Positions 1 through 10,553 of a stretch of 64,000 bases of DNA are shown piece by piece (the stretch's first letter is position 1; each line of letters begins with the position of its first letter). The position numbers and the translations under genes were made by a program. The stretch is from Branchinecta lynchi (Eukaryota; Arthropoda; Branchiopoda; Anostraca; Branchinectidae): contig JAKZAP010000005.1 of assembly GCA_023053575.1 (NCBI GenBank), forward strand, positions 11,346,001-11,410,000, written 5' to 3'. The notes below the pieces were generated by a model, which saw only the letters and a list, made by a program, of their open reading frames with translations, had not been told where the DNA came from and made no database searches.

Positions 1-561
1 AGCGGCGATTATAGCTAGCCTCTCCCTCAAGTTCAGCTTCAGCCTCCTCTGGCTGTGCAACTTCCGCGGTGTCGCGTCTCCAGCGGTAGCCATTTCCATA
101 GCCGCCGTAACGTCTGTAGCCATGGCCTCCCCAGCGCGTCTCGGCAGTTTCGTGGTCGGCAGAAGTGAGTTCGCTGTTATCGGCTGCAACAGCAGTTGGT
201 TTGCTGTTGTCAGCGAGAACGCCAGCGATGACGAGGCATGCAATGAGGAACTGGAAAAGAAAGCCTCTGTCAGGTTGTTTTCGAGATTGCTCGAGACAAA
301 GCCACAGCTCACTAGGAGAATGAGAGAGAGTTTATTGAACAACAACAAGAATATGGCAAATTTGACTACCTTGCATTTATCTTCCAATCAAAGTTCGGCA
401 GGGTGGAATTTTACTTATGAGACGTGCCCCAACTCCGATTTTCACGAAGTCAACATTTTGAAGAGTTTTTAACAAAACTGACATTCTAATCTCAATCGAA
501 ATAAATTAAAAAAAAATTTCAATACTGAAGAATCGGAAGATCTCGAACTTACCAGATTCAT
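1..561 (-). CDS. Secreted Gly/Tyr-rich peptide precursor, 5' part (two exons, runs off the window)
   Basis: Exon 1 is 561-553 (ATG AAT CTG, then GTAAGT). Exon 2 starts at 250 after a TTTTCCAG acceptor and stays open to base 1, so the 3' end lies outside the window. The joined start, MNLFLIACLVIAGVLA, is a typical signal peptide. It is followed by an acidic/polar stretch, then a basic aromatic block (RWGGHGYRRYGGYGNGYRW), then RR and an acidic spacer (DTAEVAQPEEAEAELEGE). Dibasic RR sites on both sides of the Gly/Tyr block suggest processing into a small secreted peptide; this is inferred from layout. A phase-0 intron after residue 3, splitting signal-peptide codons, is common in small arthropod secreted peptides. 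A TATA box lies at 645-652. It sits antisense to the SEC14L gene, apparently inside one of its introns. No family name is recognised; a cuticular or antimicrobial Gly-rich protein is an alternative. Confidence 0.72.
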
Positions 562-644
562 TGTTTTCTTTTTGTTACTGAAAACTGGAGATACTTCACC
601 AACAAACTGTTAGAAGTTTCTGTAGTAAATGTCAAATGGAAATC

Positions 645-652
645 CTTTTATA
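645..652 (-). promoter_or_regulatory. TATA box of the secreted peptide gene
   Basis: On the minus strand this reads TATAAAAG, about 84 bp upstream of the ATG at 561. A start site about 30 bp downstream of it would leave a 5' UTR of roughly 50-60 nt. It is the only good TATA match in the region and supports the peptide gene being real. Confidence 0.5.
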
Positions 653-1744
653 TGAAAAACCTTAGCATGGAGTCTTGCTGGACAACCCGTCGGATCGATT
701 CCAGAAATGTTAGCGCGCGGAGGGCGTGGCTAGTACTTACGTTAATTGTATTACGTAAACTGTGGTCGTTGAGCTTTTCTGGAAATGTATCTAACAGCTG
801 GCTACTAGCTTCCTGATGGTAGTGACGTAAAGGTCCACGACGCCGCCATCTTGTCTTGAAAAAAGAGGGGGCAAGCCTTGATGCTATTAAGCCCCGTTCA
901 CAAGCATGCCTAGCCAAGCACAGATGTCTAGGGACGCACCTAGCATCACCGTTCAGACCAATGTCTAGTCATTTTGGGCCAGGCACATAGTTCCAGGCTC
1001 TAGAACTTGGTGCCTGGCTACGCCTGAGCAGCGGGTGGTCCGTGGACAGAGGTAGGGTGCAGTACTCTTGTTACATGGGAGTTGGGTTGTCTTAATACCA
1101 TATATATTGATGCCGATACCTTTCCCTTTTTTAATACTATATTTGGTGGACATCACGCAAGATGGGATCAAGTTTTACGTATGTTTTGAGGGCTAAGTCA
1201 GAAGTTTGACCCATAAACCCAGTCTGTGAACAAGCGGTAAGAGCACTAGATATCCGCTCTACACAGACAGTTAGATAGATAATGGAGCTTACTGGTGGAT
1301 GACCCCCCCCCCCCCCCAGGTATAATAAAAAAGGAGAATTCGCGGAAACGTCATTTTATTAGTTACTTTATTTGTCTTCTAGCACTTCCTGTTACTTTTT
1401 CGTATTTTTGTTTCAATTAATTACTAAATGGGATTAGTCGCCTGTTTTCCCGCGATGTAGTTTAGGCGGAGCGAATGAGCATAAACTGTTGGTCAGCTCT
1501 TTCGAAATCGTTGAATTTGTACAATCGCCACTGAGTGTACATGAAGACAAGATAATCAGATTCTGTGATCCGATATTTAATTAGTCAACATAATTTGTAG
1601 ACTGTCGTCCAGCGAGATGGGTCTGTGTGCGCGGCGCAAGCGGACACAGAACTTACTGCTTAAATGCCCAGTGAGAGCACAGAAAGATGAGACAGACTTA
1701 GTCAGATTCTGTAATTCGAGTCTTTATTTATGCTCTTTTTTTAG
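653..1744. other. Non-coding stretch upstream of the peptide gene
   Basis: No gene is seen. It contains a C-homopolymer at about 1303-1318, a GCCAGGCAC / GTGCCTGGC imperfect palindrome around 980-1017, and the pyrimidine tract leading into the SEC14L exon acceptor. It is taken as SEC14L intron sequence. Confidence 0.5.
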
Positions 1745-1899
1745 CTCACCACGGAACTGCCATGGATATGTTGACTAGCATGAACCAGTTATTGGTGGAC
1801 CCTGAACACAAGTCAGTCATAGATCGAACCTGGAAGAAGGACGTGGACTTCTTTGTCGTGGAAAACACCCTCGTGTGCCACGAAGGGGAGAGTGTACAA
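1745..1899 (+). CDS. SEC14L1: SEC14-like protein (SEC14L1/SEC14L5 type), internal exon encoding part of the GOLD domain
   Basis: The exon is bounded by a TTTTTTTAG acceptor and a GTAAGC donor. It enters in phase 2 and ends in phase 0, coding 51 residues. VIDRTWKKDVDFFVVE and ENTLVCHEGESVQ match the vertebrate SEC14L1/5 GOLD-domain segment (there ...DKSW..GVDYSMVE.PL.C.EGESVQ). Family members have PRELI/MSF1, CRAL-TRIO and GOLD domains and act in phosphoinositide/lipid binding and vesicle trafficking; SEC14L1 is also linked to choline transport and RIG-I regulation in vertebrates. Earlier exons must lie left of the window. The next exon is 16.1 kb downstream. Identification is by recalled family sequence, and the exon joins are exact. 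Confidence 0.85.
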
Positions 1900-1991
1900 G
1901 TAAGCCTTACTATTCCTCCATAATCTCCAGACTGTTCGACGACAAGGGTTTACAACAGGTGAGTGACCTTAGCAAACAAAAGGTTTACTGT

Positions 1992-2305
1992 GATCCTAAA
2001 ACGTAAGTGGAGGGATACCTATGACGTCGTAAAAGTTGTCCGTGTGTCAGCACGATAGCTCTCGAAGGAAATCAGATCTTTTCAGATGTAAGGCAGGAAG
2101 TTCTGATCGATTTCGTCAAAATAGCCTAGATCTGAAAAAGCACATGCTGAATCCAGATCTGAACTTGGTTTTCTCAGATGATTAGATTAGCCATTGGCCT
2201 TAATCTGTTTATAAACTTTAATAGCAAAGTGTTCAAGGAGTCGGGCGAAGACAGGATATCAGATGTACAATTTGTGGGATCCCATCGAAACTTTTGGTCT
2301 TGTTT
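1992..2305 (-). repeat. Family A repeat, short internally deleted copy (reverse orientation)
   Basis: It begins GATCCTAAAACGTAAGTGGAG, contains AGCACGATAGCTCTCGAAGG, and ends GGGATCCCATCGAAACTTTTGG plus TCTTGTTT. These are the family A ends. Only about 314 bp remain because most of the internal 135-bp units are missing. Confidence 0.7.
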
Positions 2306-2859
2306 GATAAAGAGGAACGAATGAAAAATCCAATGGTCCACTATCCCTTACCGTTCGATTTTTATGAGGATGTACTCCGAGAAAATGCGTCCAAATATAT
2401 ACACGGCTCACCGAAGCTGCTTTCTCTTGCGATATGGGGTGACTGGTAACGTCAGGATCATGAAGCAGAGAGGAACCTAATAAGAGCTGTGCTATCGCTG
2501 CGTTCTTTACCACCTGCGTAGTCACTAGTAGCATCTGTTTTTTTTTTTTCCAAAAAGTGTTTTGGGCTCACAGGTGTTTGCTCCCTAGAGTTAAAATCTG
2601 TTTTCTGACTCACAAGTGTCTGGTGTTACCGCAACATTGCGGACTAAGGAGAACCTCACCGGGAGGCAGATTCAGAAACCTAAAACCAGAAAACCCCAAA
2701 TGACCTTTTTTTTTATGAGGATAGTAATTCAGAGCAAGGGATTTGGCTTTCGAATGAACGCGGAAGAGGGGTCCTTAGACACTGCAAACTCGGGACTATA
2801 TCTGTTTTAAACTGTAACTCTTATAATACTGTCCAAGTCTTTTTTTTCTTTTCTTTTTA

Positions 2860-3761
2860 TTAAATCCATACAAAAACTGCCGCTGCAAAAAGGTTATATT
2901 TTTTATCTCGTTTGGAACATCGGTTTGATTTCACCAGTGTGCCGGGTTCGATATCGGTAGTGCCTCTCCTCCACCGGTGTCCATAGCCGTGTCCGTGGGT
3001 TCGGTATCCTCCCCATCCGTGGTGTCTAGACTCTGTTGTTTCTTGATCGGACGCAGTGACAGTGATTTGCTCGACATCGGTAGTGTCTCTTCTCCATCGG
3101 TTTAGCCGTGTCCCTGGTTGAGACAGCTGTCCCATTTGTGGTGTTTAGACTCCGCTTTTTCTTGATCGGACTCGGTGGCGGCGACCTGTTCGGTGTCGGT
3201 GGTGTCTCTCGCCCAACGGTTGCCATATTTATGTCCAGATGGTTGGTAATTACCACCTAATCTGCGATGTTTCGACTCCACTATTTCTTGGTCTTTCTCA
3301 GAGGCAGCGGCCTGCTCGATAGTGGTTGTTTCCCGCTTGACATGGACCGAGAACCATGCCCGTGTGATCGGTAATAGCCGCGGTGTCTCGACTCTCCGAT
3401 TTCTTGGTCGAGCTCAGTAGTAGCGACCGGCTTGGTCTCAGCAGTATCTCTCCTCCAACGGTGTCCATAGCCATATGGTGGCCTCCCCGCCCTTGGTGCC
3501 AAGACTCGTCTGTTTCTTGATCGGATTTGTGGGCAGCGACCTGCTCGACATCGGCAGTGTCTGTCCTGTCGCGATTGTCGTGTTTCATGTGTCCATGTCC
3601 TCCCTTCTGCGGTAACCCGAAGGTGCGACGCCTTGGGATTCGTCAGAATTTTCGAATGGAGCCGAAGGTTGTCCTTCTGCAAAAGTTGCGCACAGACCGA
3701 GTGCCAGTAGAAGCAACCGCAAATAGAAAATATCTTATAAATGTTTGTTGAGTACCTTCAT
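2860..3761 (-). pseudogene. Decayed multi-copy relative of the Gly/Tyr-rich secreted peptide gene
   Basis: The minus strand has ATG AAG at 3761-3756, then at 3716 a signal-peptide-like run LLLLALGLCATFA, then five to six imperfect repeats of about 113-123 bp. Each repeat encodes an acidic spacer (for example DTADVEQVAAHKSDQETDES) followed by a His/Gly/Tyr block ending in RWRR (for example THGHGYGHRWRR). The same two-block layout occurs in the gene at 1-561. Successive units fall in different frames and stops interrupt them. The expected acceptor AG before the signal peptide reads GG (3717-3718), and the gap after ATGAAG is only 39 bp. The locus therefore looks broken. A spliced functional form that removes the frameshifts cannot be excluded. 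Confidence 0.6.
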
Positions 3762-3904
3762 TTTCAAGAAAATGTGGTAGGCTTTTGAACTCGTCTGAAA
3801 CTTACAGTGGCTACTATTAAGCGACAGTGTTATATGGAAGAAAAATCCTGAGGAAATAAGAAAGGTTCAGTATGTGAGGTCAGGGGCGTCACTAAGGGGG
3901 GGGG

Positions 3905-4770
3905 GGAGATTTTGAGAGAGTACTTTTATCAGGCAAAGCACGTCGAAAGTCGGTCGACTCGTCAGCACGTCGGGTTCTTTTTATACACAAGAAATCAATA
4001 TGCAAGAAACACAGAAGAAATCAAATTCTGTATGCTTTTGTCTGGCCTCAGTATTCTCGTCCGCACATCTGGTTCTTTTTATACAGAAAAAATAGATTTT
4101 TTTATGTTTTTGTCGGGCGTCGGTCGACTCGTCGGCACATCAGGTTCTTGTATACGTGAGAAATCGAATTCTGCAAACATTTGTTGGGCGCACCCGGGAA
4201 GTTCAAGTCTCTTCGGCACATCGGGTTATTTTTACACGTAAGAAATAAGTCCTATACGGCCAAAACACAGGAGAAATATGCTGTATGGTTCTGTGGGGAG
4301 TCTGTAACCCGTTTATTGGGCGCGTCTCGAAAGTTTGTTTTGTCGGCACATCTGCTTCTATTTACACGTAAGAAATAAAGTTCTTTACAGTCTTGTCGGT
4401 CAAAACACAGAAGAGATCGAACTTTCAATGCTTTTCTCGGGCGTCGATGTTCTTGTCGGCACATCGGGTTCTTTTTTAATTCAAATTCTGCAATCATTTG
4501 TCGAGCGCACCCGGAAAATGTAAGCCGTGTAGGCAGATCAAGATTTTTCTACACACAAGAAAACAAGTGACTGCAGAGTTTTGTCGTACGAAGACCGAAA
4601 GTTTAAGTTTCGTCGGTTAATTGGGTTTTGTTTTTACACATAAGAAACCAAATTCTTTTAGACTAGTTTAAGTCGGGATCTTTCTTTTTATACATAAGAA
4701 GTCGAATCACATTCTGTGAGCTTCCGTCGAGCGAAGACCAAATTTTAAGTCTCGTCGTTGTTATGACGAT
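3905..4770 (+). repeat. Tandem degenerate repeat, family I
   Basis: About seven irregular units of roughly 100-130 bp recur, with GTCGGCACATCGGGTTCTTT, TACACAAGAAATCAAATTC and CAAAACACAGAAGAAAT motifs. The reading frames across it are repeat artefacts. A short inverted copy lies at about 15345-15545. A poly-G run sits at the left edge (3897-3906). Confidence 0.65.
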
Positions 4771-4790
4771 CGCTGTACTCCAGTACCAAG

Positions 4791-5762
4791 CTTGTTTTTG
4801 GGGTCCCAGAACGTACGTGGAGGGATCACACAAGTTGTCCGTCTGTCCGTCCGTCCGTCTGTTAGCACGCTAACTCTCGAAGGGGTTGAGATATTTTGTT
4901 CAAATTTAGCACAATGGCGCTTTGGGTGAAATTACAGGTCAAGTCTGAAGATTGGCTCTGTAGCTCTACACTTAGGGGTGGGGGAGGGGTTTTAAATTAA
5001 GGGCAAAACAAATATTTTTTAAAAGCTATTGAGATAGTTGATTTAGGGGTAAGGAGACATGCTGAATCCGAATATGAAAGTTATTTTCTTGCCGGACAAG
5101 TAGTTCACCCTAAATCTGGCAAAAACCGGACACAAAATTAGTCGACCAATTTTCGGCTATAGCAGTCCCTACCCCTTTATTCTCAAACTAGTATAGCTCC
5201 GCGGCGTGGACGACGACATTCGTGTGTTTATTCTATTGACGTCGGAGAGACCGAGTGTACTCGAAGGTCGAAGGGGTTGATATATAATGTTCAAACGAGG
5301 AATATCAAGCGAGGGTATAGTTCAGTGAGGATTCACTGGTAAAGTACAGGCCAAGTTCGTAGGTGGGTCCTTTAGTCCTATCTTTAGAGGCAGAGGAGGA
5401 GTTTCGAATTTACGGTAAAAACATATATGTTTTATAAGCTAATAAGATGTTCATTGAGGGTTAAGGAGGTCCGCTGAATCCATAACTGAACTTATTTTTC
5501 TTGCTGGACAAATGGTTCATCATGAATTAGGCTGAAACTGGAAATTTGGTTGAAGCTCAGAGTTGTTTCTGATTTCGATTAGAGATTCGGTATCGGGCAA
5601 GGAGATATGTTGAATCCATTTTTGAACTTTATTTTAACAGTAAAAATATTCAAGGAATATGGCGAAGACTGAATGGCGAAGACATGACCCAATTGTTTGA
5701 ATCAAATGTTCGTTGTTTGGGAATTGGGAATTGGGATCCCATCGAAACCTTTGGTCTTGTTT
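4791..5762 (-). repeat. Family A repeat copy (reverse)
   Basis: It starts CTTGTTTTTGGGGTCCCAGAACG, continues with GTCCGTCTGTCCGTCCGTCC and GCACGCTAACTCTCGAAGG, then diverged internal units (GCTGAATCC..., CTTGCTGGACAA). It ends GGGATCCCATCGAAACC and TTTGGTCTTGTTT. Confidence 0.8.
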
Positions 5763-7792
5763 AACGTGAAAACTACTTCTTATGCTGTGAAGTCAGAACA
5801 GTGCCTACTTTACTGTGGATTGCCACTTTTGGCGGAAAGATCTGTGATTTCACATGCAGGTAGCCTTACTTTTCTATGGGATTGCAAAAATCTGATCATC
5901 AGCGTTTCCACAGAATTTCGACTGCGGCGCATTTGTACTATTATCTATTTGGAAGAACACGGTGTTTCATTTAATTGGCGTTTTAGGATTGAAATTCGTG
6001 GGGGTTTGAACACATTACAAGCTAGAACTCTTATGATAGATATAGATACAAATTTTTCCGAAAAAAAATACAGATTTAAATAAATTTGCTGGCGGCGCTT
6101 CGTTGTGTTGCGACTAGTACCCCGATTTGCGCTTATTGTCAGAAAGTGGTAAGGGTCTAACCTGTGTGGTTTTTACGGAAAGTGTGGGCCGGATTGATGA
6201 ATATGACATTACATTTTGGAAAGCTCCGTAGAACTCTTGCCTGGGGCCAAAAAGGATGGTTTTTGCTTGTAATTGAGCCACAGCCTACAGTGTGCGAACT
6301 AAAGTGGAGCTGTATAACCTATGTCATAGAGGACTACCTGAAGATATGCAGCCAAGCTTTCGTTTCATCAAACCATGTTTCTACATTCGAGTGGAAAGCT
6401 GCGTTCTAGCAGACAAGCACCAGTTTTAAACTGAAGATGGACTAAAATCTATAAGTGCGAAATATGTGCGGCAGTTCGCTGCCCCATAGCCAATACGTCT
6501 TCTTGGAGTGATAAATATAAAAATTTGCAGAATCAAAAAAGTGTCATTTTCCCGCGGGTCCGAAAGTGCTGCCATCTATTGTTTCTTCCGTTTCTGTTTG
6601 TGATAACGGCTGAGTTTATCATTCCATTTCTTACACTTGGGAGTGAGGAAGATAAATGATATCAGAAGGGTCTCTTAAACTTTAAAAGTTCTCTCACTGC
6701 TGAAGAAATTAGAGCTTATCCTTTGCTTCTTTTTAAGTGGTGAAATTAGAAAGTTGGCCTACCACTTTCAACTTTTGAACTAATGCAGATAGAATTTGTT
6801 TTTCAACGGCATTCGGTAGACCTCGGTGAGCTGATCAAAGTATGTGCCATCTGTTTTTGGTACAAAAATCACTTCATGAGATACAACAGTTTGAAAGTTT
6901 GGAGGGGTTGACAACTTCAGGAGTGAGATACATACTGAAACCAAAAATAGGCCGATCCCAATCGTGAGACATGTAGGGTTGTTAGACCATAATCATCTTC
7001 GGCGATGAGGGTTTAGCAATGTTGGTAGATGGTGTACCTATTAATCCCAGTATTTCTTTCCTGTGTATTTGATCGTGAGACCAATTTGGTACCATGTCTA
7101 TTAAGGGGAGATAGCCTTGTAAATATGAATCGGTGCTAGAAGGGGTTCATGAGGGGCTAGAAACTTGTGAAAATTGGTGCACATTGTATTCGATTTCCAT
7201 AAATCTAACGGTAAGAAAGTTTGTATCGATGGTATGAACTAGAATGAACGTAGAATAACGTAGAATGAACTGTTTACGCGACGGGTACAAACGATAATGT
7301 AAAACAATGAGGTAGTTTCGTAATAATTAATAGTGTCATCTGTGGTAATTTAATCCTGAAAAGTTGCGCATAACTTTATAATACCAACTAGATTATATAA
7401 GATAGTGTCCCAAGTTTTCATCCGTCACGATGTCTACGATTAAAAAGGGTAAAGTTCAACTGACTGCAACGTCAATTTAGTCCATTCTTCCGATATTCTT
7501 TTGCTGTTGTTTTTAGAACGCTGAGGAATAGCCTTTGATCATGTGATTACTGATTGTGTTCTTCTTAGAACATACCGTTTTATAAGGTTCGATAAGTTGA
7601 CGACTTCAGCAAACCGACAGCGAAGAAACAAAACCAAGTGTTGCTCTCGCAACACTTTAGTCGGCGAAGCCGGACAAAGGTTGACGAAATACTTCACGTT
7701 GCCCAGTCAATGTTGGTCTAGTTTAACTTGTTCTGGACAGTCGTTGGAAGCTTCGCTTTTTAGCGAAAGGTGAAACGGAAAGTCGAATATTT
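5763..7792. other. SEC14L intron sequence, no recognised gene
   Basis: AT-rich intronic DNA in which several open frames of 60-130 codons show no domain, signal peptide or splice context. The only structured element seen is a perfect 9-bp hairpin AAGTGTTGC-tctc-GCAACACTT at 7636-7657. Confidence 0.5.
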
Positions 7793-7942
7793 GAATGATG
7801 ATGATTTTATTAACGCACTTAAGGAGAGGAAATAGTGCAGTATAAACAAAAAAAAGAGGAAAAAGTACACTGAGCTTTCAATAATGTAGTAAATGCACAA
7901 GATCAAAAAATAAACATTTAAAAGAAGAAAAAAAAAAAGGGA

Positions 7943-10553
7943 CTAATCGGGTCTAAAAAATCTTCTTCCTGGATGGAGTGCGGAGAAGTGGTCAAGGGCA
8001 GAAACGTGAAGGTCCTGGGCAATTGAAGATAATTTTGCACAAGGGTCAGAGGGCAAAAAAGTTGCAGTTATACGGGAATTCCTATAACGTCGAGGAAGGT
8101 ACAAGAGAAATTTACAATACTTGAAATAATAAGTTCTGATGCGTTTTAAATCTTTTAGCCTCAGAATACCAAAAATTCCGGAAAGGTTGCAGACAGAGGG
8201 AGAACAGAAACTATTATATAAACTACCAAGCGCTTTTCTGTTATACCTTCCTCTATTTGGAATTATTTTTCCATATCCGACACGAATGGAATCGTGAACA
8301 GCCGAAACAGCGTTATCACAATTTTTTTTTAGAGACTGTGCTATGAACATGCCAAGCCATTTTACGGTAGGGGAATTGGGGAGTTTTTCATTTTGAAAAG
8401 AAATACCGGAATCTTTTTGGCTGTTGAATTTAAGATACTGACATTTAGAAATGTTAACAGAAAGGCCAATTTGAGAAAGACCTTGACAAATCGTTTTTAT
8501 GTTAGATTCTAACCCACTTTTAGTTCGACTGATTAATAGAATGTCGTCTGCATAAGCTATGTAATTAATACTTATGTCTCCAAGAAAAAATGTTGGCAAT
8601 AAACCTGAGAGGCATTCATAAATGGTACTTTTAAAAACAAAGGGAGATAGGACTCTACCCTGTGGTACCCCCTTGCTCACAGGAATGGATTCCGAAACCG
8701 CCCCTGATCATTTCGCCCGAACAATCGCGTTACGGTACCAAAACCTTAAAACAGAAACAATGGAAGCATTAACACCCTGACGCAACAAAGAAAGTAGAGC
8801 CTGTGAATGTACTACATTATCGAAAGCTCCAGAAATGTCGATTGCACACAGATGAACGGCTAATTTTCCAACAGTCGCCTCCTTGAGAATTGTAGACAGA
8901 ACTCTATGAGCATGGCTGCAACTGAGTCTTTTTTGGAAACCAAATTGGAAGTCGCCGAACTGGCACTTCGACGTAATTTCTGGCACTAAAAGATATTCAA
9001 AAATTTTGCTAAAGATGCAAGACACTGTAATTGGCCGGAAAGAGCTGCACTGGTTTGGATTTTTTCCTTTTTTTATAATTGACGTAATAGTTCCAGAAAG
9101 AAAACTGTCTGGAACTATAGACGTTGCCAAAATCATCTGAAATAGCAGCTGTATGTGGAAGATGAGTTCGGGAGAGCTAAACTTGAAGTGGCTAGAGCAG
9201 AGACCGTCGCTGTCAATGGAGGTGCTTTTCAATCGGCGTATAGCTTTTATGACTCCGTCTCTGGTGACGGTGTAGACTTTTGACTGATTCATTTTGTTCG
9301 GAAGAAGTTTTGAAAGGCGCTCGCCAAAAAAACGTTGAAGTAGGCCATCACTAGAGCTGAAAACAGAAGAATAGTGGTGCAACCAGTCCTTCATCTGAAG
9401 TGGCGACGGAAGTGGAGGAGTGGTTTTGTCAGAACGCAAAACCGATGCCCAATCCTTCTTATTAGTCGGGAAATCCAAACCCTTAATGCGTATTGATCTA
9501 AGGGCCTTTTTGAAATTGCGCTTGGTTTTTTGCTTCAGGTCAAAGACAGTCCCATGCATAGGGCGACCGCAGGCATTCCATATTTGGTACCAAGTCCGAG
9601 CACGGCTTTTAACTTTTTTGATTTCCGGGTCGATTTTCCACAAAGGTTTCCTTGTCCCTATCTTGACACGCTCAAGAGGGACAGCCATTTCTTCAGCTTG
9701 TTTTAGACACCATACACTCTGATTGTAATAAGAGTTGATGTCGAGACGGGCTGACTGATGGGGTACCAGGGTCTGGAGCAAATGGAAAGGTATTCTTATC
9801 GTGGACAAAAGTGTAGTTAGGTACTGCAAAAATATCACTTTGTTGCACCTGTCCCAGTTGTGCTTTTCATGCCATTTAGGGGGAGTGTTATTCTGTTGGA
9901 GAGCAAAGAGTTTTGATCTGAAGCTGCACGAAATACACAAGTGGTCATCGTCAATATTTTCGGTATCCACATGGACAAGGCCATCAACTGCATTATCTGA
10001 CGAAGTTATTATGTGGTCGATGTTTGACGTTCCACTGCCTACATTGTGGATATACGAGTAGTCGAGGTCTTTTGGTGCTATTTGGTATCCATCAGGTAGG
10101 ATATCGAGTAGCAGCGTTGATCTAGGGGATGTTTTCAGAATATCGCAGTTCAGATCACCGGCCAAGACCCATGGAGTTTGTTCATTTGCGATGCTTTTGA
10201 GAACCGTCTGGAGTTTCCTGCAAGCATTGGCAAAGGCATTCAAAGATTGCGAGTTGCGTCGATTGCACGGTAGATACACATTAGTAACTGCGAAACGATC
10301 AGTCTTGACAGCAATAATGTTATTGTCTGAATAGATTAGATGGGCAGAAGCAGAGATGCCGCAACTAACAAATGTGGCTAATCCTCCAGAAGGTCTACCC
10401 TTGGTTTTGCGCGCATTTTGAAGGAAAGTGAAGTGATTTTACGATCGTTGGAGAAAACGAACGTTCGTGTACCAATAGATCGTTTATTAGCAGATCCTTG
10501 TCCTTAGTGCCATTGATGTTTAGAGAAGCTAGCCTGATAAGGGTCGAATCCAT
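7943..10553 (-). pseudogene. LINE ORF2: AP-like endonuclease and reverse transcriptase, disrupted
   Basis: The ATG at 10553 immediately follows the ORF1 stop (TAA then ATG). The start reads LIRLASLNINGTKDKD, an EEP-endonuclease opening. The expected Gln-Glu catalytic strand is missing and the frame shifts near 10440, consistent with a small deletion. Further on are endonuclease motifs AGDLNCD and SNIDHIITSSDN. RT motifs follow: SGTITSIIKKGKNPNQCSSF, SSFRPITV, LCAIDISGAFDN (catalytic Asp), VSKGVPQG, and IAYADDILLIS (catalytic YADD). VKWLGMF comes next. An in-frame TGA at 8708-8710 sits where relatives usually have Trp, so the 245-residue tail is separated from the RT N-terminal half. Total about 870 codons. 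Confidence 0.9.

Noticed and set aside
122..472. Open frame of 116 codons on + starting MASPARLGSF
   Set aside because: It is the antisense shadow of the secreted peptide gene, whose minus-strand signal peptide, splice sites and composition explain the openness.
3890..4000. CAGGGGCGTCACTAAGGGG as the end of a hAT-like element
   Set aside because: The matching inverted end was not found nearby; the similar GCTAGTGACGCCCC at about 11990 is 8 kb away with a LINE and other repeats between.
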